Shown one piece after another: positions 22,859 through 34,132 of a DNA stretch of 64,000 nt. This DNA is from Eutreptiella sp. 'Long Island Sound 2002' (Eukaryota; Euglenozoa; Euglenophyceae; Eutreptiales; Eutreptiaceae). The stretch lies in NCBI GenBank assembly GCA_964036045.1, contig OZ038379.1, forward strand, positions 107,648,025 through 107,712,024. The letters are read 5' to 3'. The first letter of the stretch is position 1; the number at the start of each line of letters is the position of its first letter. The translations under genes were made by a program, and so were the position numbers. Below the pieces are notes generated by a model, which was not told the origin of the DNA, did not search any database, and worked only from the letters and a program-made list of their open reading frames with translations.

Positions 22859-24480
22859 ACATGGGGAGCTTTGGGGCCCTTTGGGGGCCTTTGGGCACCT
22901 TTGGGGACCTATGGGGGCCTTTGGTGGCCTATGGGGATCTTTGGGGACCTATGGGCACCTTTGGGGACCTTTGGGCACCTATGGGGACCTATGGGGACCC
23001 ATGGGGACCTATGGGGCCCTATGCGGGCCTATGGGGGGCCATGGGGTTTTTTGGGGACATATGGGGAGCTATGGGGGCCTTTGGGCACCTTTGGGGACCT
23101 ATGGGGGCCTTTGGGGGCCCATGGGGACCTTTGGGGACCTATGGGCGCTTTTGGGGACCTTTGGGGACCCATGGGGACCTATGCGAGCCTATGGGGGGCT
23201 ATGGGGTTTTTTGGGGACATATGGGGACCTATGGGCACCTTTGGGGACCTATGGGGGCCTATGGGGGCCTATGGGGAGCTTTGGGGGCCCATGGGGACCT
23301 ATGGGGACCTTGGGCTCCTTTGGGGACCTATGAGGGCCTATGGGGACCTATGGGGACCTTTGGGGACCTGTGGGGGCCTTTGGGCACCTTTGGGCACCTT
23401 TGGGGACCTATGGGGACCTATGTGGACCTATGGGGGCCTATGGGGGCCTATGGGGACCTATGGGGACCTATAGGGACCTATGGGGGCCTATGGGCACCTT
23501 TGCTGACGCATGGGGACCCATGGGGACCTATGGGAACCTATGGGGGCCTATGGGGACCTATGGGGACCTATGGGCGCCTATGCGGACCTATGGGGACCTT
23601 TGGGGACCTATGGGGCCTATGGGGACCTATGGGGGCCTATGGGGACCTATGGGGGCCTATGGGGGCGTATGAAGACCTATGGGGACCTATGGGGACCTTT
23701 GGGGACCTATGGGGGCCTATGGGGACTTATGGGGGCCTATGGGGACCTATGGGGACCTATGGGAACCTATGGGCACCTTTGGGGACCTATGGGCACCTTT
23801 GGGGACCTATGGGGGCGTATGGGGACCTATGGGGACCTATGGGAACCTATGGGGGCCTATCGGCACCTTTGGGGACCTATGGGGACCTATGGGGGCCTAA
23901 GGGGACCTATGGGGGCCTAAGGGGACCTATGGGGGCCTATGCGGACCTATGGGGACCTATGGGGACCTATGGGCACCTTTGGGGACCAATGGGCACCTTT
24001 GGGGACCTATGGGGACCTATGGGAAACCATTGGGGGGCTATGGGCACCATTGGGGACCCATGGGCTCCTTTTGGGACCTATGGGTGCTTATGGGGGCCTA
24101 TGGGGACCTATGGGCTCCTTTGGGGACCTATGGGGGCCCATGCGGACCTATGGGGACCTATGGGGGCCAATGGGCACCTTTGGGGACCTACGGGCTCCTT
24201 TGGGGACCTATGGGGGCCTATGGGGGTTTATGGGGGCCTATGGGGACCTATGGGCTCTTTTGGGGACCTATGGGGGCCTATGGGGACCTATGGGGACCTT
24301 TGGGAAATATGGGGGCCTACGGGGACCTATGGGGACCTGTGGGCACCTTTGGGGACCTATGGGAGCCTATAGGGGCCTATGGGGGCCTATGATGACCTTT
24401 GGGGACCTATGGGGGCCTATGGGGGCCTATGGGGGCCTGTGGGGACCTATTTTTAACTATTAGGGCCTATGGCGACCTAT
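22859..24480. repeat. 10-bp G-rich minisatellite, main array
   Basis: About 160 copies of GGGGACCTAT-type units that begin directly at the end of a 52-bp monomer. Variants at the second half of the unit (GGGGGCCTAT, GGGCACCTTT, GGGGGCCCAT) are interspersed. All three forward frames are open for hundreds of codons (the longest is 503) only because the unit has no stop in any frame. Four-G runs every 10 bases make G-quadruplex formation on the plus strand likely. Confidence 0.95.
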
Positions 24481-24660
24481 GGGGTGGGGGGCATCAACTT
24501 TTTGCACACCCATTTTGACACCAACCACCCCTGCCCCTTCCTCCAAGCATCAGATCTATATCAGACATATCGCACCTCTTGTTGTATACACTCCAAAAAC
24601 AACATGCCATATCAGACATCAGACATCAGACTTTATACACACACTTGATGCCCAGAGCAT
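24481..24660 (+). repeat. Dispersed tail repeat, copy C (partial)
   Basis: Follows the 10-bp array, as copy A does. It keeps the CCTCCAAGCATCAGA, ACAACATGCCATATCAGACATC and CATCAGACTTTATACACA landmarks, but the T-rich first half is missing or diverged. Confidence 0.7.
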
Positions 24661-27203
24661 GCCTACTGACACCTCTGTGCCAGCCATGGCGCTGTCACCA
24701 GGTGCATTGTCCCCTCCCCCACATGCAACACAGCGTGCATCAAGGGTTGGGGACAGGAACATGAATACACATGCCCAGAGCATGCCCGTTGACATGTCTG
24801 TAGCTGCCTTGGCGCCGCTACCTCACGTTTGTAGTGACCAGCAGGACATCACGTCCGTTGGTGTGAATGAGTCCTCATCAGATTTTGTTGAGGCGGTGGC
24901 AGGGTTGTTGCAAAAATGCAAGGTGCGAGTGGCGAGGCATTTGCAAGTGCGTGTTAAGGCACACCAGATGCAACTTAGAGCACGGCATGCAAAAGGGTGG
25001 GATGAGCGGCATGCAGAGCATGGTATGTCACAAACGTCAGTGGCACAGTCAGTGGAGCAAGACTAGATGCGGTCCATTGCATTGGCTGCAACGGGGAGGG
25101 AGGCGTTGTGCATGTTGATGCAGGCTGCACCCAGGCAACCGGATAGTGGTCCGAAGACACTACAAGCGTTCGTGGATGCTCATTGGCAGTATCGGTTTAC
25201 AACATGTGGGGGTGTTGAGTGTGTATGTTGTGCATGGGCTAATGTGTGTTGCATTCCTGGGGTGGCTCGTCCCCCTCCAGGCCAGTAATGCCCTGGTACT
25301 AGGAACATACGGTCAAGATATGCGCATGAAGACCTCTAGCCCAAAAACATGGCGCAGGGAAGTGTTGGAAAGCCACTTGGGATTGTCACGTGGCACAACA
25401 TCATCACGAAGGAATTTGTACAGGCCAGGGCACCACCTCCGACTGGCCGAGAACAGTTTGAGGTAGCATTGTGCAGAACTATATCATGCATTGTGCCCCA
25501 GTGCTGCCACAGCTGAAGTGGTGGGAGGGAACATTGTGATTATCAGGGGGGAGGCCATGGACATTGGTGTGCCATTGACGGACGCTGAGGCAGCCATTTT
25601 GTCGCGGTTGGTTGAGGTTTATATTAGGTTACGCATGTGCACTTCCATCGGTGCCATAAGTGAGCGGATTCTTCTTCATTGCTCTTTGACATCAGCCCCT
25701 GGGCACCATGCTTCACGGCGGTGGATAGTTGAGAAGGGTATTGCAGCAATGCATGATGCCATGCAAGACGATGTAACACACATCCCATACATGGCAACCT
25801 TCATTGCACTGTTGCTTGTCGGCTCGGACAGGCAAAGGGACAGGCAAGGGCATCGCATCAATGAGTATGCCATTCTGCTTGTTTTTCTTGGGACTGGCCC
25901 AGGAGGCATGCGTGAAGTGATCCTTGGTATGGTGGAAGTGGCGTGTGGTGATGCACAGGATATTACAAAGCAGCTGGAATGTGTCCCGTTGTCATGGATT
26001 CCGGACCGCGGTTGGTGGGCGAAGAGGGTGGTGACTTTTGCAGTGGACGGGGCTTCTAACCTTGGTGTGCGGGGTGCCAGTGCACGGCAAGTTGTTGACG
26101 TCTCTACCATTGAGAACAATGTGTTTGCCGTGATTGGGACGTGGTTGCTCCTGATGACCCCCCTGGGTGAGCCCTGCCATGTGTTGCAGCGCAAGCTGGG
26201 TTGGATGCATTGGAGGCTGCTGGCCCAACCCATGCTGATTACATGGTAGCTGTGGATCGCCAACGGGCCTTGTACAATGGGGCACGGCAATGGAAGGTGT
26301 TGCAAAAGTGTGTGCAAGACCATGTGCATGATAAACGTAGTGGTTTGCAACTCATCCCCACAAGTCATTGCATCAGCTGGTCGCAGGCAAATGTGCGGCG
26401 CAACACTGCTTTTTTGGCCAATGTCCCCCGGGTGGCAAGGCATTTGGATTTGAAGGTGCAAATTTCCACCAAAGAGGAGGATGCGTGGGAGGACTGCGAT
26501 GATGCCAATTTGCTTGCATGGGGGGTGGTTTATGGGGACATCCTGCATGGCATGCGGTGTTTTAACAATGTGGCACAACTGCGCGCGCACACTGGTGCAC
26601 ATTTAGCCACCGCCACATATATGCTACAGGCACGGTTGCAAAAGGTGGCTCGAGAGGAGGGTCCAGGCTGGTTGCAGTTCAACGAGCAAACTGTGGCAGG
26701 TGCATGGCATGGTGTGCAGTTGGTCCAGTTTGATTCAGGTGGGTAGGAGTGTGCAGCATCCCCCCCCTTTTCCAAGTGCTCAGGCACGTGCAGAAACTAA
26801 TATGTTGCTTGCAGGCATCAAAGAGGGGCAGGCAACAATTGACCCCAGGGGGGTGCTGGAGTGCGTAGTGTTGTTGGACCATGGCCGTTTGCTGGCTCTG
26901 CCGGTCAATGAGCGTGGCACATATGGCGTACACCAGTTGCGTCAATTCATGGCTTCACACCCAGATGAGTTGTGTGCAGCGCATATGAATTGCGACCGTG
27001 CCTTAGTAGAGTGGGCAGGCCTTAAGGAGCACATGGTACAACACTTGCAAATGTGCAAATGTCCAAGATGTGGGAGGCCTTGGCCGCTGGCACATGCACA
27101 GTGGGTGAATGTGTGGTGTGTTCTTGCGTTGTTGCGAACATATCGCCCTGCTGAAGCTGCTGTAGAGTGTGCCATCTCATTGTGTGGGAGAGTTCAGCAG
27201 TAG
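24661..27203 (+). pseudogene. hAT-like transposase relic
   Basis: Forward coding character runs through several frames. The strongest part (25,491-26,249) ends with VVTFAVDGASNLGVRG and then PCHVLQRKLG. The next frame (26,201-26,746) continues as LDALEAAGP, and later SHCISWSQANVRRNTAFL. The order DGASN, then a C-H-x-L-x-R-K-L block, then an S-W block, resembles the RNase H core of hAT/ZNF862-like transposases. Joining the two frames needs a one-base change near 26,199. A TAG near 25,466 interrupts the upstream frame. A short intron may lie near 26,741-26,815 (donor CAG|GTGGGT, acceptors GTGCTCAG or TTGCTTGCAG). The third block ends at 27,203. The N-terminus holds a duplicated segment (AQSMPTDTSVPAMA and AQSMPVDMSVAALA). 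Family assignment is by motif only. Confidence 0.45.
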
Positions 27204-28130
27204 TATGCAGGACATTGTGGAGACACACGTTGTTAGCATGTGCATGGCATTGCATTCCAACTTGCCCCCTTTATAGCAATGGGCAAAGGGACAAGGCGTT
27301 GCAGTGGCACACCACCTGGCTGCCCGTGCACGTTTTGATCTCCGCCCAAGATGGAGGGTTTCACAACAAGTAAATGCACGAGAATCTGTGGAAGCTACGA
27401 TGCTTCAATGTCTGTAAGGTACTGAAGCAGTGGCTGATGATGGTGACATCGTGCCCTTCTTTGGAGGGCCGGGTACACCACTGACCTCAACGGCACCCTC
27501 TGGAAAGGGCACAGGGCAGATGTGGTCACGGTTGTTGCACCAGATGGTACCCTTGACTCACATGCTGGCAATCATGACTTCATCACCTTTCGTAGAGGTA
27601 TGTAGTGTGCCACATGCAAGCAGGTGGTTCGCATGTGGTGCACTACATGTCTGGTGTGCCATGCATGCTTTTCTGTAGGTCCACATCCTTGTACAGAGGT
27701 GGTGGTGAATGTTGCAGGTGATGTCTCTGAGGAAGGTGAGAACAGCAGAGACGAATTGGCAACACCACGTAAGCCATACAAGTGGCGTCGTGTCGTGTCG
27801 CCAGGATGCAGGCAAAGTTAGTGATGGCAGCGCAGAATGGCAAGCTACGTGACTGGACAAGGGCGGCGGTGTCGCACTATCTCGATGTGCTTGGTGTGAG
27901 AGTACCAAGTGGTAGCAAGCGTTGGCAGACAAGGGACCTTGCTATGCAGCATGCGTTCCCTTTGTTGGCACAAAGGGATGCCTTTGTGCCGGATATGGAC
28001 CGTGTTACCCGTTCTGCAGCACCGCCAAGTAGCTCCCAACCCTGCTGCTCCCAACCGGTGGATCACATGGATGGACTCATCGATGAATAAAATGATGGTG
28101 CCCACATTTCTGCATGTGCCTATTTGTTGT
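27204..28130 (+). other. Downstream part of the hAT-like element, one possible SAP-like ORF
   Basis: Mostly unassigned. The ORF at 27,782-28,090 (103 codons including stop) reads KLRDWTRAAVSHYLDVLGVR and then SGSKRWQTRDL. This vaguely resembles the helix-loop-helix of a SAP DNA-binding domain, but the match is weak and length alone does not prove a gene. Confidence 0.3.
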
Positions 28131-28680
28131 TTTTTGCAGCGTTGTTTTCCAAGGTGTCGCCATTCATTTTTGGTGGTTGTTCAATTTTCCCATTTTTCCT
28201 GCTCCCACATTTTCCCCATTTCCCCCCTTTTGGTTTTCAATGTTGCACATGTCTTTTTTATTTGGTGGTTCTTCAATTTTCCCATTTTTCCTGCTCCCAC
28301 ATTTTCCCCATTTCCCCCTTTTGGTTTTCAGTGTCTTTTTTTTTGTTTTTGTAACTACTATGTTTCTGATTTTCCAAGGTGGTTCCCCAATGATCAATGG
28401 TTTTTCAATTGTGTCAAGGCCTCCCTTTTTCCCCTTGGGTTTTGTTTTTTCAGTAAGGGGGGGGGTAGATTTGATTTAGGCACAGTTTCTCCCCAGGAAC
28501 CCAAGAAGTTCCTCCAAGCATTGGACCCCCAGACCCACCTCCAACAAGCATCAGACACGCTTGAACATCAGACATCGTCTTGGATACAATGCGCACACAA
28601 CATGCCATATCAGACATCGGACATCACTTCATACACAATCTTGCCCCACGGGGCGCCCCGGCCCAGCCCCACACGGCGCC
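28131..28680 (+). repeat. Dispersed tail repeat, copy B (with internal duplication)
   Basis: The longest copy in the window. It contains an internal tandem duplication of about 93 bp (28,170-28,262 and 28,263-28,336), each starting GGTGGTT(G/C)TTCAATTTTC. It then has the same ordered landmarks as copy A: GTTTCTGATTTTCCAAGGTGG, a G-run with TAGATTTGATTTAGG, GACCCACCTCCAAC, and CATATCAGACATC. It ends near a CCCCACGGGG palindrome, also seen near 628 in copy A. Confidence 0.8.
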
Positions 28681-29100
28681 CTTGAGCGCTCCATGAGCGG
28701 TCCCCGCCTGCCCGTGAGCCCCCCCCCCCCCCAAGAAACACAACACCACCACACCAACACGGAGCCCACCCCCCCCCCCCCCCCCAGCATGAAACTTTTA
28801 CGCCGGGTGACAGCCCCTGGTGGCGCGGGCTATGCTGTCACTCGCTGCCCGCTTCGGCCCACCCTAGCAGGACCGAGTGAACCGCCCTGTGGACGGTTGG
28901 GGGCTGCGATTTTTTCGGCGCCCCCCCCTTCGGCTTCGCCGTCGCCTCGGGCGAGCCAACCAGAAACCGGAAAACAGAAACCCTGTCCTGGACAGGGGAA
29001 GAAGCTATGGCATGTTCTGAGAGCGTACTTAGTTTCCGAGATTGACTCGTACTGTTGCAGAACCATTGCAGCTTCATCAAAAAAAAAAACGAGAGGCATC
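28681..29100. other. GC-rich spacer with poly-C tracts
   Basis: Two C-runs of 10-18 bases occur near 28,720 and 28,770, followed by GC-rich unique-looking sequence. A 180-codon forward ORF crosses from the dispersed repeat into this block, so it is unlikely to be a gene. Confidence 0.4.
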
Positions 29101-30534
29101 TAGATGCCTGTGAGACTTAAAAGGGTGGGGCCTTTTAAGGAAGGGATGGCCGCTAGTGTTGGTGCCGGTGCTGGTACGTTGATATCGCTTTGGTTGACTG
29201 AGATGCCCAGCCCTTGATGCCGGCACAATGGTACCTTGAGGCATAGGTGGCCCAACTGTGCATGTACAATCCGCCATGCCAACAGGCCCTTGGGTTGCTA
29301 GTTGCCTAGGAATTCAGCGAAATTTGGTGCGCATGTGGTAGCAACAAGCAAACATTCTGAGGGCTAGGGCAAGTAGAAGGCATGGGAACCTCTAATTCCA
29401 AAGTTCATCTATGGAGACCCTTACCCCGAGTACAATTCTTTGGTGTACCCTTCAATGGTGGAGTCATGATCGCATGAAGTCATGGTCGATGTTTTCCTGC
29501 ATCCGATCCATATTTTGCCACTGAGGATCGTGATGTCATTTGGTAGCACACTGTGCTAACCTAGCAATCAGAAGGGTGGCTTTCAAATATCCATTGAAGG
29601 GAAACCGCCCATCGCCTGTGATCTAAAGAAGTGATGGCGCCCAATACCTGAAAGGCATTTTGGTTTGCAAAAGGCCTTCCTTACTGGGGATCCCCCTTCT
29701 TGTAGTTGAAATTTTAGAACGGTGAAGTGCACAAGACAACCAAGGTGCATGAGCACCGAGGGGGGCACACATGCTGAAAACGGCCCTAGAGCAAACACTG
29801 AAGCCCAACACCGCACCAATCGGTGGGATTTCAAGAAAGGATGGAGAATTTAAAGAAAGAATGGAGCGCGGCACAGGTCATAAAATGTGCATGGGCGATG
29901 CGGACAGTGATTAACGACGTTGACGATGCACATTACTGTGAAGCCCTATGCCATCATAACATCGAGTCAAGATCGGAGAGCAGCAGTGGTTGATAGTGAC
30001 TAGGGTCACATCGCTGCCAACAGAAAACCACACATTGGCCAAGCAATGGTTGCCCAGGGAACATCATGGGGTACCATCCCGCCCAACCACCACGGTATGT
30101 ATTGCACCACTCAGAATCCTTCGAGGACAGCTGCCCGCAATCCATGCAAGTCCAAGCAATCGCTGGCCAGTGAACATGTGTTGCGGGGTTGCAGTCCCCC
30201 CAAAGAAGGCGGACCTTGACAGAGGCATCATTTTGATGGCGATGTGCGCTCCGCGCCGGTGCACAAATCAAGCACCAAACATGCGAGGGATTCCGCCAGC
30301 GAATGGGGATAGAGTGGTGAGGGGATGAAGTTGTTCCGGCCAAGAAGGCACGCAACAACCCAACCCAAGAGCCCCCGCATGAGGTAAGAGGTACGGTATG
30401 GCCAACACGCAGGGTATTGAGTCCACCATGAGGTATGCACCCCGAGGTTATGCACACCACCTGCCTCTGCCCGTTGCCTTTGCCACACACACTTGAGCTT
30501 GCCTGCAACCTCTGCCCTCTGCTGTGCCACACAG
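29101..30534. other. Unassigned, probably intronic or intergenic
   Basis: Unique-looking sequence of balanced composition. Forward and reverse ORFs of 60-200 codons occur but carry no motif I recognise. The stretch ends at a good splice acceptor (TGCTGTGCCACACAG) that opens the kinase exon, so at least its right part is likely intron. Confidence 0.4.
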
Positions 30535-30690
30535 ATGGTGTACTCAATCCCTGAAAACGGACCACCAGGGCTTGCTGATCCCCGTCAATGGTCCCACAGA
30601 TTCCAACAATTTGTGAAAGCCTGTTTAGCCGCAGATCCAGACCATCGAGCAGCCGCGGGGACGCTGCTCAAGACAGCATTCATTGAAAAG
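30535..30690 (+). CDS. Internal exon of a STE20-like protein kinase
   Basis: A 156-nt, 52-codon, phase-0 exon lies between the acceptor TGTGCCACACAG and the donor GAAAAG|GTGTGC. It encodes the end of a protein kinase catalytic domain. SIPENGPPGL fits the I-P-x-N-x-P-P-x-L segment before helix H. QWSHRFQQFVKACLAADPDH then leads into R-A-A-A-G-T-L-L-K-T-A-F-I, with the conserved subdomain XI arginine. Spacing and wording are typical of MST/PAK-like STE20 kinases, Ser/Thr kinases that phosphorylate protein substrates in signalling cascades. No exon with the ATP-binding, HRD or DFG motifs was found in the window. Upstream sequence is transposon-derived, so either introns are very long or the locus is a fragment. 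Confidence 0.7.
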
Positions 30691-31689
30691 GTGTGCACCC
30701 TCTTCCCTCACAAGTCCTGTCCCCCATTAAAGAGTTGGGAAGAGTAGGAGTTGCAATTGAATCCGACGTCAACAAAGCAAATATGTCAGCGGGCACCCGA
30801 AAAAATATTCCTGATGATGGCAGCAGGTGACCACCTCCCTTGCCTTCTCCCCCACCAATCCCTCCCAAGCAATCTTCTTCCACCTGTGCAGTTGCCTTAG
30901 CCCCTCGCAACCCAAGCTCAGGCGCCCCACCACGAAGCAGTGGAGATCCATTTGGTGGCCCCAGAAGTGCAATAGGTAGCATGTGGTTTTTTGCAATGCG
31001 GTTGTCTGAAGTGATTTCTGTGCAATCATTGTAGGGTGTGGGAGAGGGGCGAAGGCAGATGAAGTTGGAGCATTGTTTGCTGCATCGTGTAGGCTGGGGA
31101 TTGGACAACCTTGATCCCGTTGGTGCAGCAGTGCATGGAAAAGCGGCGGCAGGATGCTCATAAACAGAAGGGTGTGTCAGCTGTTGATGGCATATGGGAG
31201 ATGGGAGTCGTGTCCCATGCTGCACTGAACTATCGATACAATAGTTCACCTTGATCTCAATTTCGGCTCTGGTTGAAATGGACACAAAAAATTATTGTGC
31301 AGATGATGATAACACGGAACATTGACAACGTGGACTTTTTTTTCTGTGGGTCGACATCTTCATCAATTGGGTTGAAACAGTATCTGTACATGATTCCCCA
31401 TCGCTCCGGGTCTTGTCCTTTCCCAAGCCTCCGGGAGTGCCATCGCCATGAGGCAGTGTGTGTCACTTGGACCACATGCGTGTTTACTACTTCCATGAGG
31501 TCAAGGGCAGAGAGGAACGCACAGGGGGCGGGCATTTGTAGGGCCGGACCCTGACACACCCCCTGCCCCTGGAGTACCCCAAATCAACGCCAAAGGGGAG
31601 AAGCAATGTGTTCCGTAGGTCCATGCCCTACACTGCTCGCCGGGTGTCTATGTTCATTTGTGCGGCTGCCGGGATGCCCCATTGGTTTT
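30691..31689. other. Unassigned sequence downstream of the kinase exon
   Basis: Likely to start as intron after the kinase exon. A short forward ORF at 30,840-31,034 is rich in P and S (PSPPPIPPKQSSS), as kinase linkers often are, but I could not tie it to the kinase by splice sites. Confidence 0.35.
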
Positions 31690-31945
31690 CACTCATGGTG
31701 TGTGACCATCCGCACTCTTCCAAATGGCACAGCTCCCAGGTGGGTGACAATCCGCAGGTTTTCAAACTGCACACTTCCCAGCTGTGGGACCATCTGCAAT
31801 TTTCCAAATGGGACCCTTCCCACTTGTGTGCCCATGCGCAATTTTTCAACTGGCACACCTCCAAGGTGTGTGGCCATCGACAGTTTTTCATATGGCACAT
31901 CTCCCACGTGTGTGACCATTTGCACTTATTTAGGCCACACAAACT
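31690..31945. repeat. 42-bp minisatellite, about 6 diverged units
   Basis: Imperfect 42-bp units run through this interval. Because 42 is a multiple of 3, frames persist and translate to 14-residue repeats on either strand. On the minus strand these read, for example, CRWPHTLEVCQLKN and CRWSHSWEVCSLKT. Two forward and two reverse frames are open across it. Whether any is translated is unknown. Confidence 0.7.
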
Positions 31946-32689
31946 GCCCACCCTTTTAGGAGCATAGCTGTCAGACCAGCCCCCCCCCCCCGCTGGGACT
32001 AGCTGCATTTGAAGGGTGAAAATGGATCAATTTTGAGCACTCCCATGGAGGACTAAAACTTGTCTGCGTGACAGGGGGCCCCAAATGCAGTTTCGGGTTT
32101 TTTTTGAGGGGGGTCTGACCAATTTTTGTATTGAGGGCATGGTGAATTGCCAAATAGGGGGGTTCTGGTTACTTGGGGTCGTCATTCGTTGGACGCGTGG
32201 GGTAACTATACATGGAGCAAGGCAGATGCAAGCATCGCTCCCCGTCCCTTGCATGTGGCACAGAACTCAAGGTGGAAGGGACCAATTGGTATACACACCA
32301 TCGTTTTGTTTTGTTGAATGTACCTAGAAGAGGCAACAGATGGCAGAAATCAAGAGGCAAACGGCCACATGGGCTCAAAGTGCAGGCGCGTCAACACAGG
32401 TAGAAATAAATAGGCACATTACAATTTTTTTTGGAAGCACCTGGGGTAGCTGCTTTATGGAAAAACTTGAAATAAATGGGTACGGATGCGGAGAGCAGCT
32501 GGGGCCAACTGGTGATACAAAGAGTACTTAAATGCAACCAATAATAAAATGATTATACCATTGGTGCATGCAGAAAACAGTGTTGTAAAGAACTCAGTGC
32601 CTGAACATGGAACACAGACAGACCAATAGACAAGGGCAGTGACACACAGAAGCCTAGCAGGTCTACTTCTGAGGGTTTTTGTTCGATCC
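31946..32689. other. Unassigned
   Basis: A C-run near 31,980 is followed by unique-looking sequence with only short ORFs. No motif, RNA gene or strong repeat was seen. Confidence 0.35.
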
Positions 32690-32933
32690 CCTTCAAACGC
32701 CGAGTCCAATTCGCAAACCAAAGCCTCTGGGGCTGAACAACACCCGCTGGGTCACTGGCAGGTGTAGAAGCGGTAGAAGTGGCATTCTCAGACCAAGACT
32801 TCTTAGGTGTAGGCTTCGCTGTAGGCTTCACAGGCGTATTGTTACCTTGGAACTTGCGTTTCTGGGTTGGTGCTGCAGTTTCTGCAGGCTTGGCCTGGGT
32901 CCGCTTGTTTGCTCCCTTTTTGGCAGCCTTCGC
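32690..32933 (-). CDS. Possible exon, Lys/Ala/Pro/Thr-rich basic protein
   Basis: On the minus strand an open stretch reads AKAAKKGANKRTQAKPAETA, then PTQKRKFQGNN, KPTAKPTPKKSW and QRLWFANWTRRLKGI. It is preceded by an acceptor-like ACATACACCAG. The composition resembles histone H1-like or other basic nuclear tails, which is not enough to assign a function. It lies next to AT-rich TTACCGC repeats. It could be an exon of a minus-strand gene or chance. Confidence 0.3.
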
Positions 32934-32949
32934 TGGTGTATGTTGTAAT

Positions 32950-33245
32950 ATGTGTTTTTTTTTTTGCGGTAAATGCGTGTACCAAAAAAATCGTCACGTC
33001 GTGTAATTTTTTTGTGCTGTAAGTCGCGTAAACCCGTTACATGCATTACCGCAAAACAATAAAATAAAATTATACGACTTGACGATTCTTTTGTACACAC
33101 ATTTACCGCAAAAAAATTACAAGACTTGATGATTTTTTTTTGTACACACATTTACCGCAAAAAGAAAAAAATAACATGACTTGACGATTTTTTTCGTACA
33201 CGACTTACCGCAAAAAAAATCGCAATTTTACAAAAAAGAAAAAAT
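32950..33245. repeat. AT-rich tandem with TTACCGCAAAAA motif, first cluster
   Basis: Units of roughly 50-57 bp contain TTACCGCAAAAA, then ACGACTTG or AAGACTTG, then a T-run and GTACAC. The first unit (32,950-33,040) is in the opposite orientation (GCGGTAAATGCGTGTA), so the cluster has a foldback character. Confidence 0.65.
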
Positions 33246-33460
33246 GCATGCATGTAGCCACTGGGCCCACTTGTGGGCCACTTGTGATTTTGTCCCCCAC
33301 TCTGAGGCGGGCCATTGAACCGCTTGGTGATGATTTGGAGGGCGTTCTTGAGCTTCCTGGCCCTCCTGACCCCCCCGCCCCCCAACACCCAAGTTGAAGG
33401 TCCCCTTTTTTTTCGGGGATCAAGGAGAGTGTTCCGGCCACTCCCACCCCTCTTGAAGGC

Positions 33461-34132
33461 AAGTATACCACCCCCCTATTTTGAGGTTGCCCAATCGTGT
33501 GGTGATGTCTGAATTCACTTGGGGGGGATCATACCGAGTTTTTCCGGGGATCCTAACGAGTTTTGGGGCGGTCCTAAGGTGATTTGGGTGCAATATTGGG
33601 CGAAACCACCATCAAAATCATGTTCTCCTACCCCAAAATAGGGGGTAATATCACCCTTGTTCAAAATTTTACCCCTTGGAATGACCCCGCCTCAGAACGG
33701 AGATGTTTTATGAATAGGCTGCACGGTGGCGTTTTGACCCCCTTGTGCAAATTGGGTAACCCAGCCTAAATCTTTGAAGTCGGGTAACCCCATACCCTAT
33801 TTTGAGTTCGCTGAGTCCGAATATCATGGTGGTTACACGCAACTTGGCTCCATTTTTGAGAAAATCACTGTTTTACGTCGAAAAACGTACTCAGTAGGAA
33901 TCTGCAAAACTCATTAAGATATGCCAAACCATGACGTGGCACCCACGATTTCGGAACAAGCGACCTCAAAATAGGGGGGTGGTATACTTTGATTCTAGGA
34001 TGGGTCCACAATGTCGAACTTCTATGGTGGAACGCCTATGATTTTCTCAAAAAAATACCGCCAAGTTGCGTGTAACCACCATGATATTCGGACTCAGTGA
34101 CCTCAAATAGGGTATATGGGGTTACCCAACTT
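33461..34132. repeat. Nested inverted repeats (foldback or MITE-like)
   Basis: Two nested inverted repeats are visible. An outer arm at 33,461-33,487 (AAGTATACCACCCCCCTATT..) is the reverse complement of 33,963-33,988. An arm of about 90 bp at 33,778-33,866 is the near-exact reverse complement of 34,040-34,132. It includes GAATATCATGGTGGTTACAC on the left and its complement on the right. The two pairs overlap, giving alternative foldbacks. No ORF of note lies between the arms. This fits a foldback or non-autonomous DNA element. Confidence 0.75.

Noticed and set aside
22853-24463. Forward ORFs of up to 503 codons in the 10-bp array
   Set aside because: The repeat unit contains no stop in any frame, so open frames are automatic.
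27782-28090. A confirmed SAP-domain gene
   Set aside because: The resemblance is limited to a few positions and the ORF is short. It is kept only as a possibility in the regional note.
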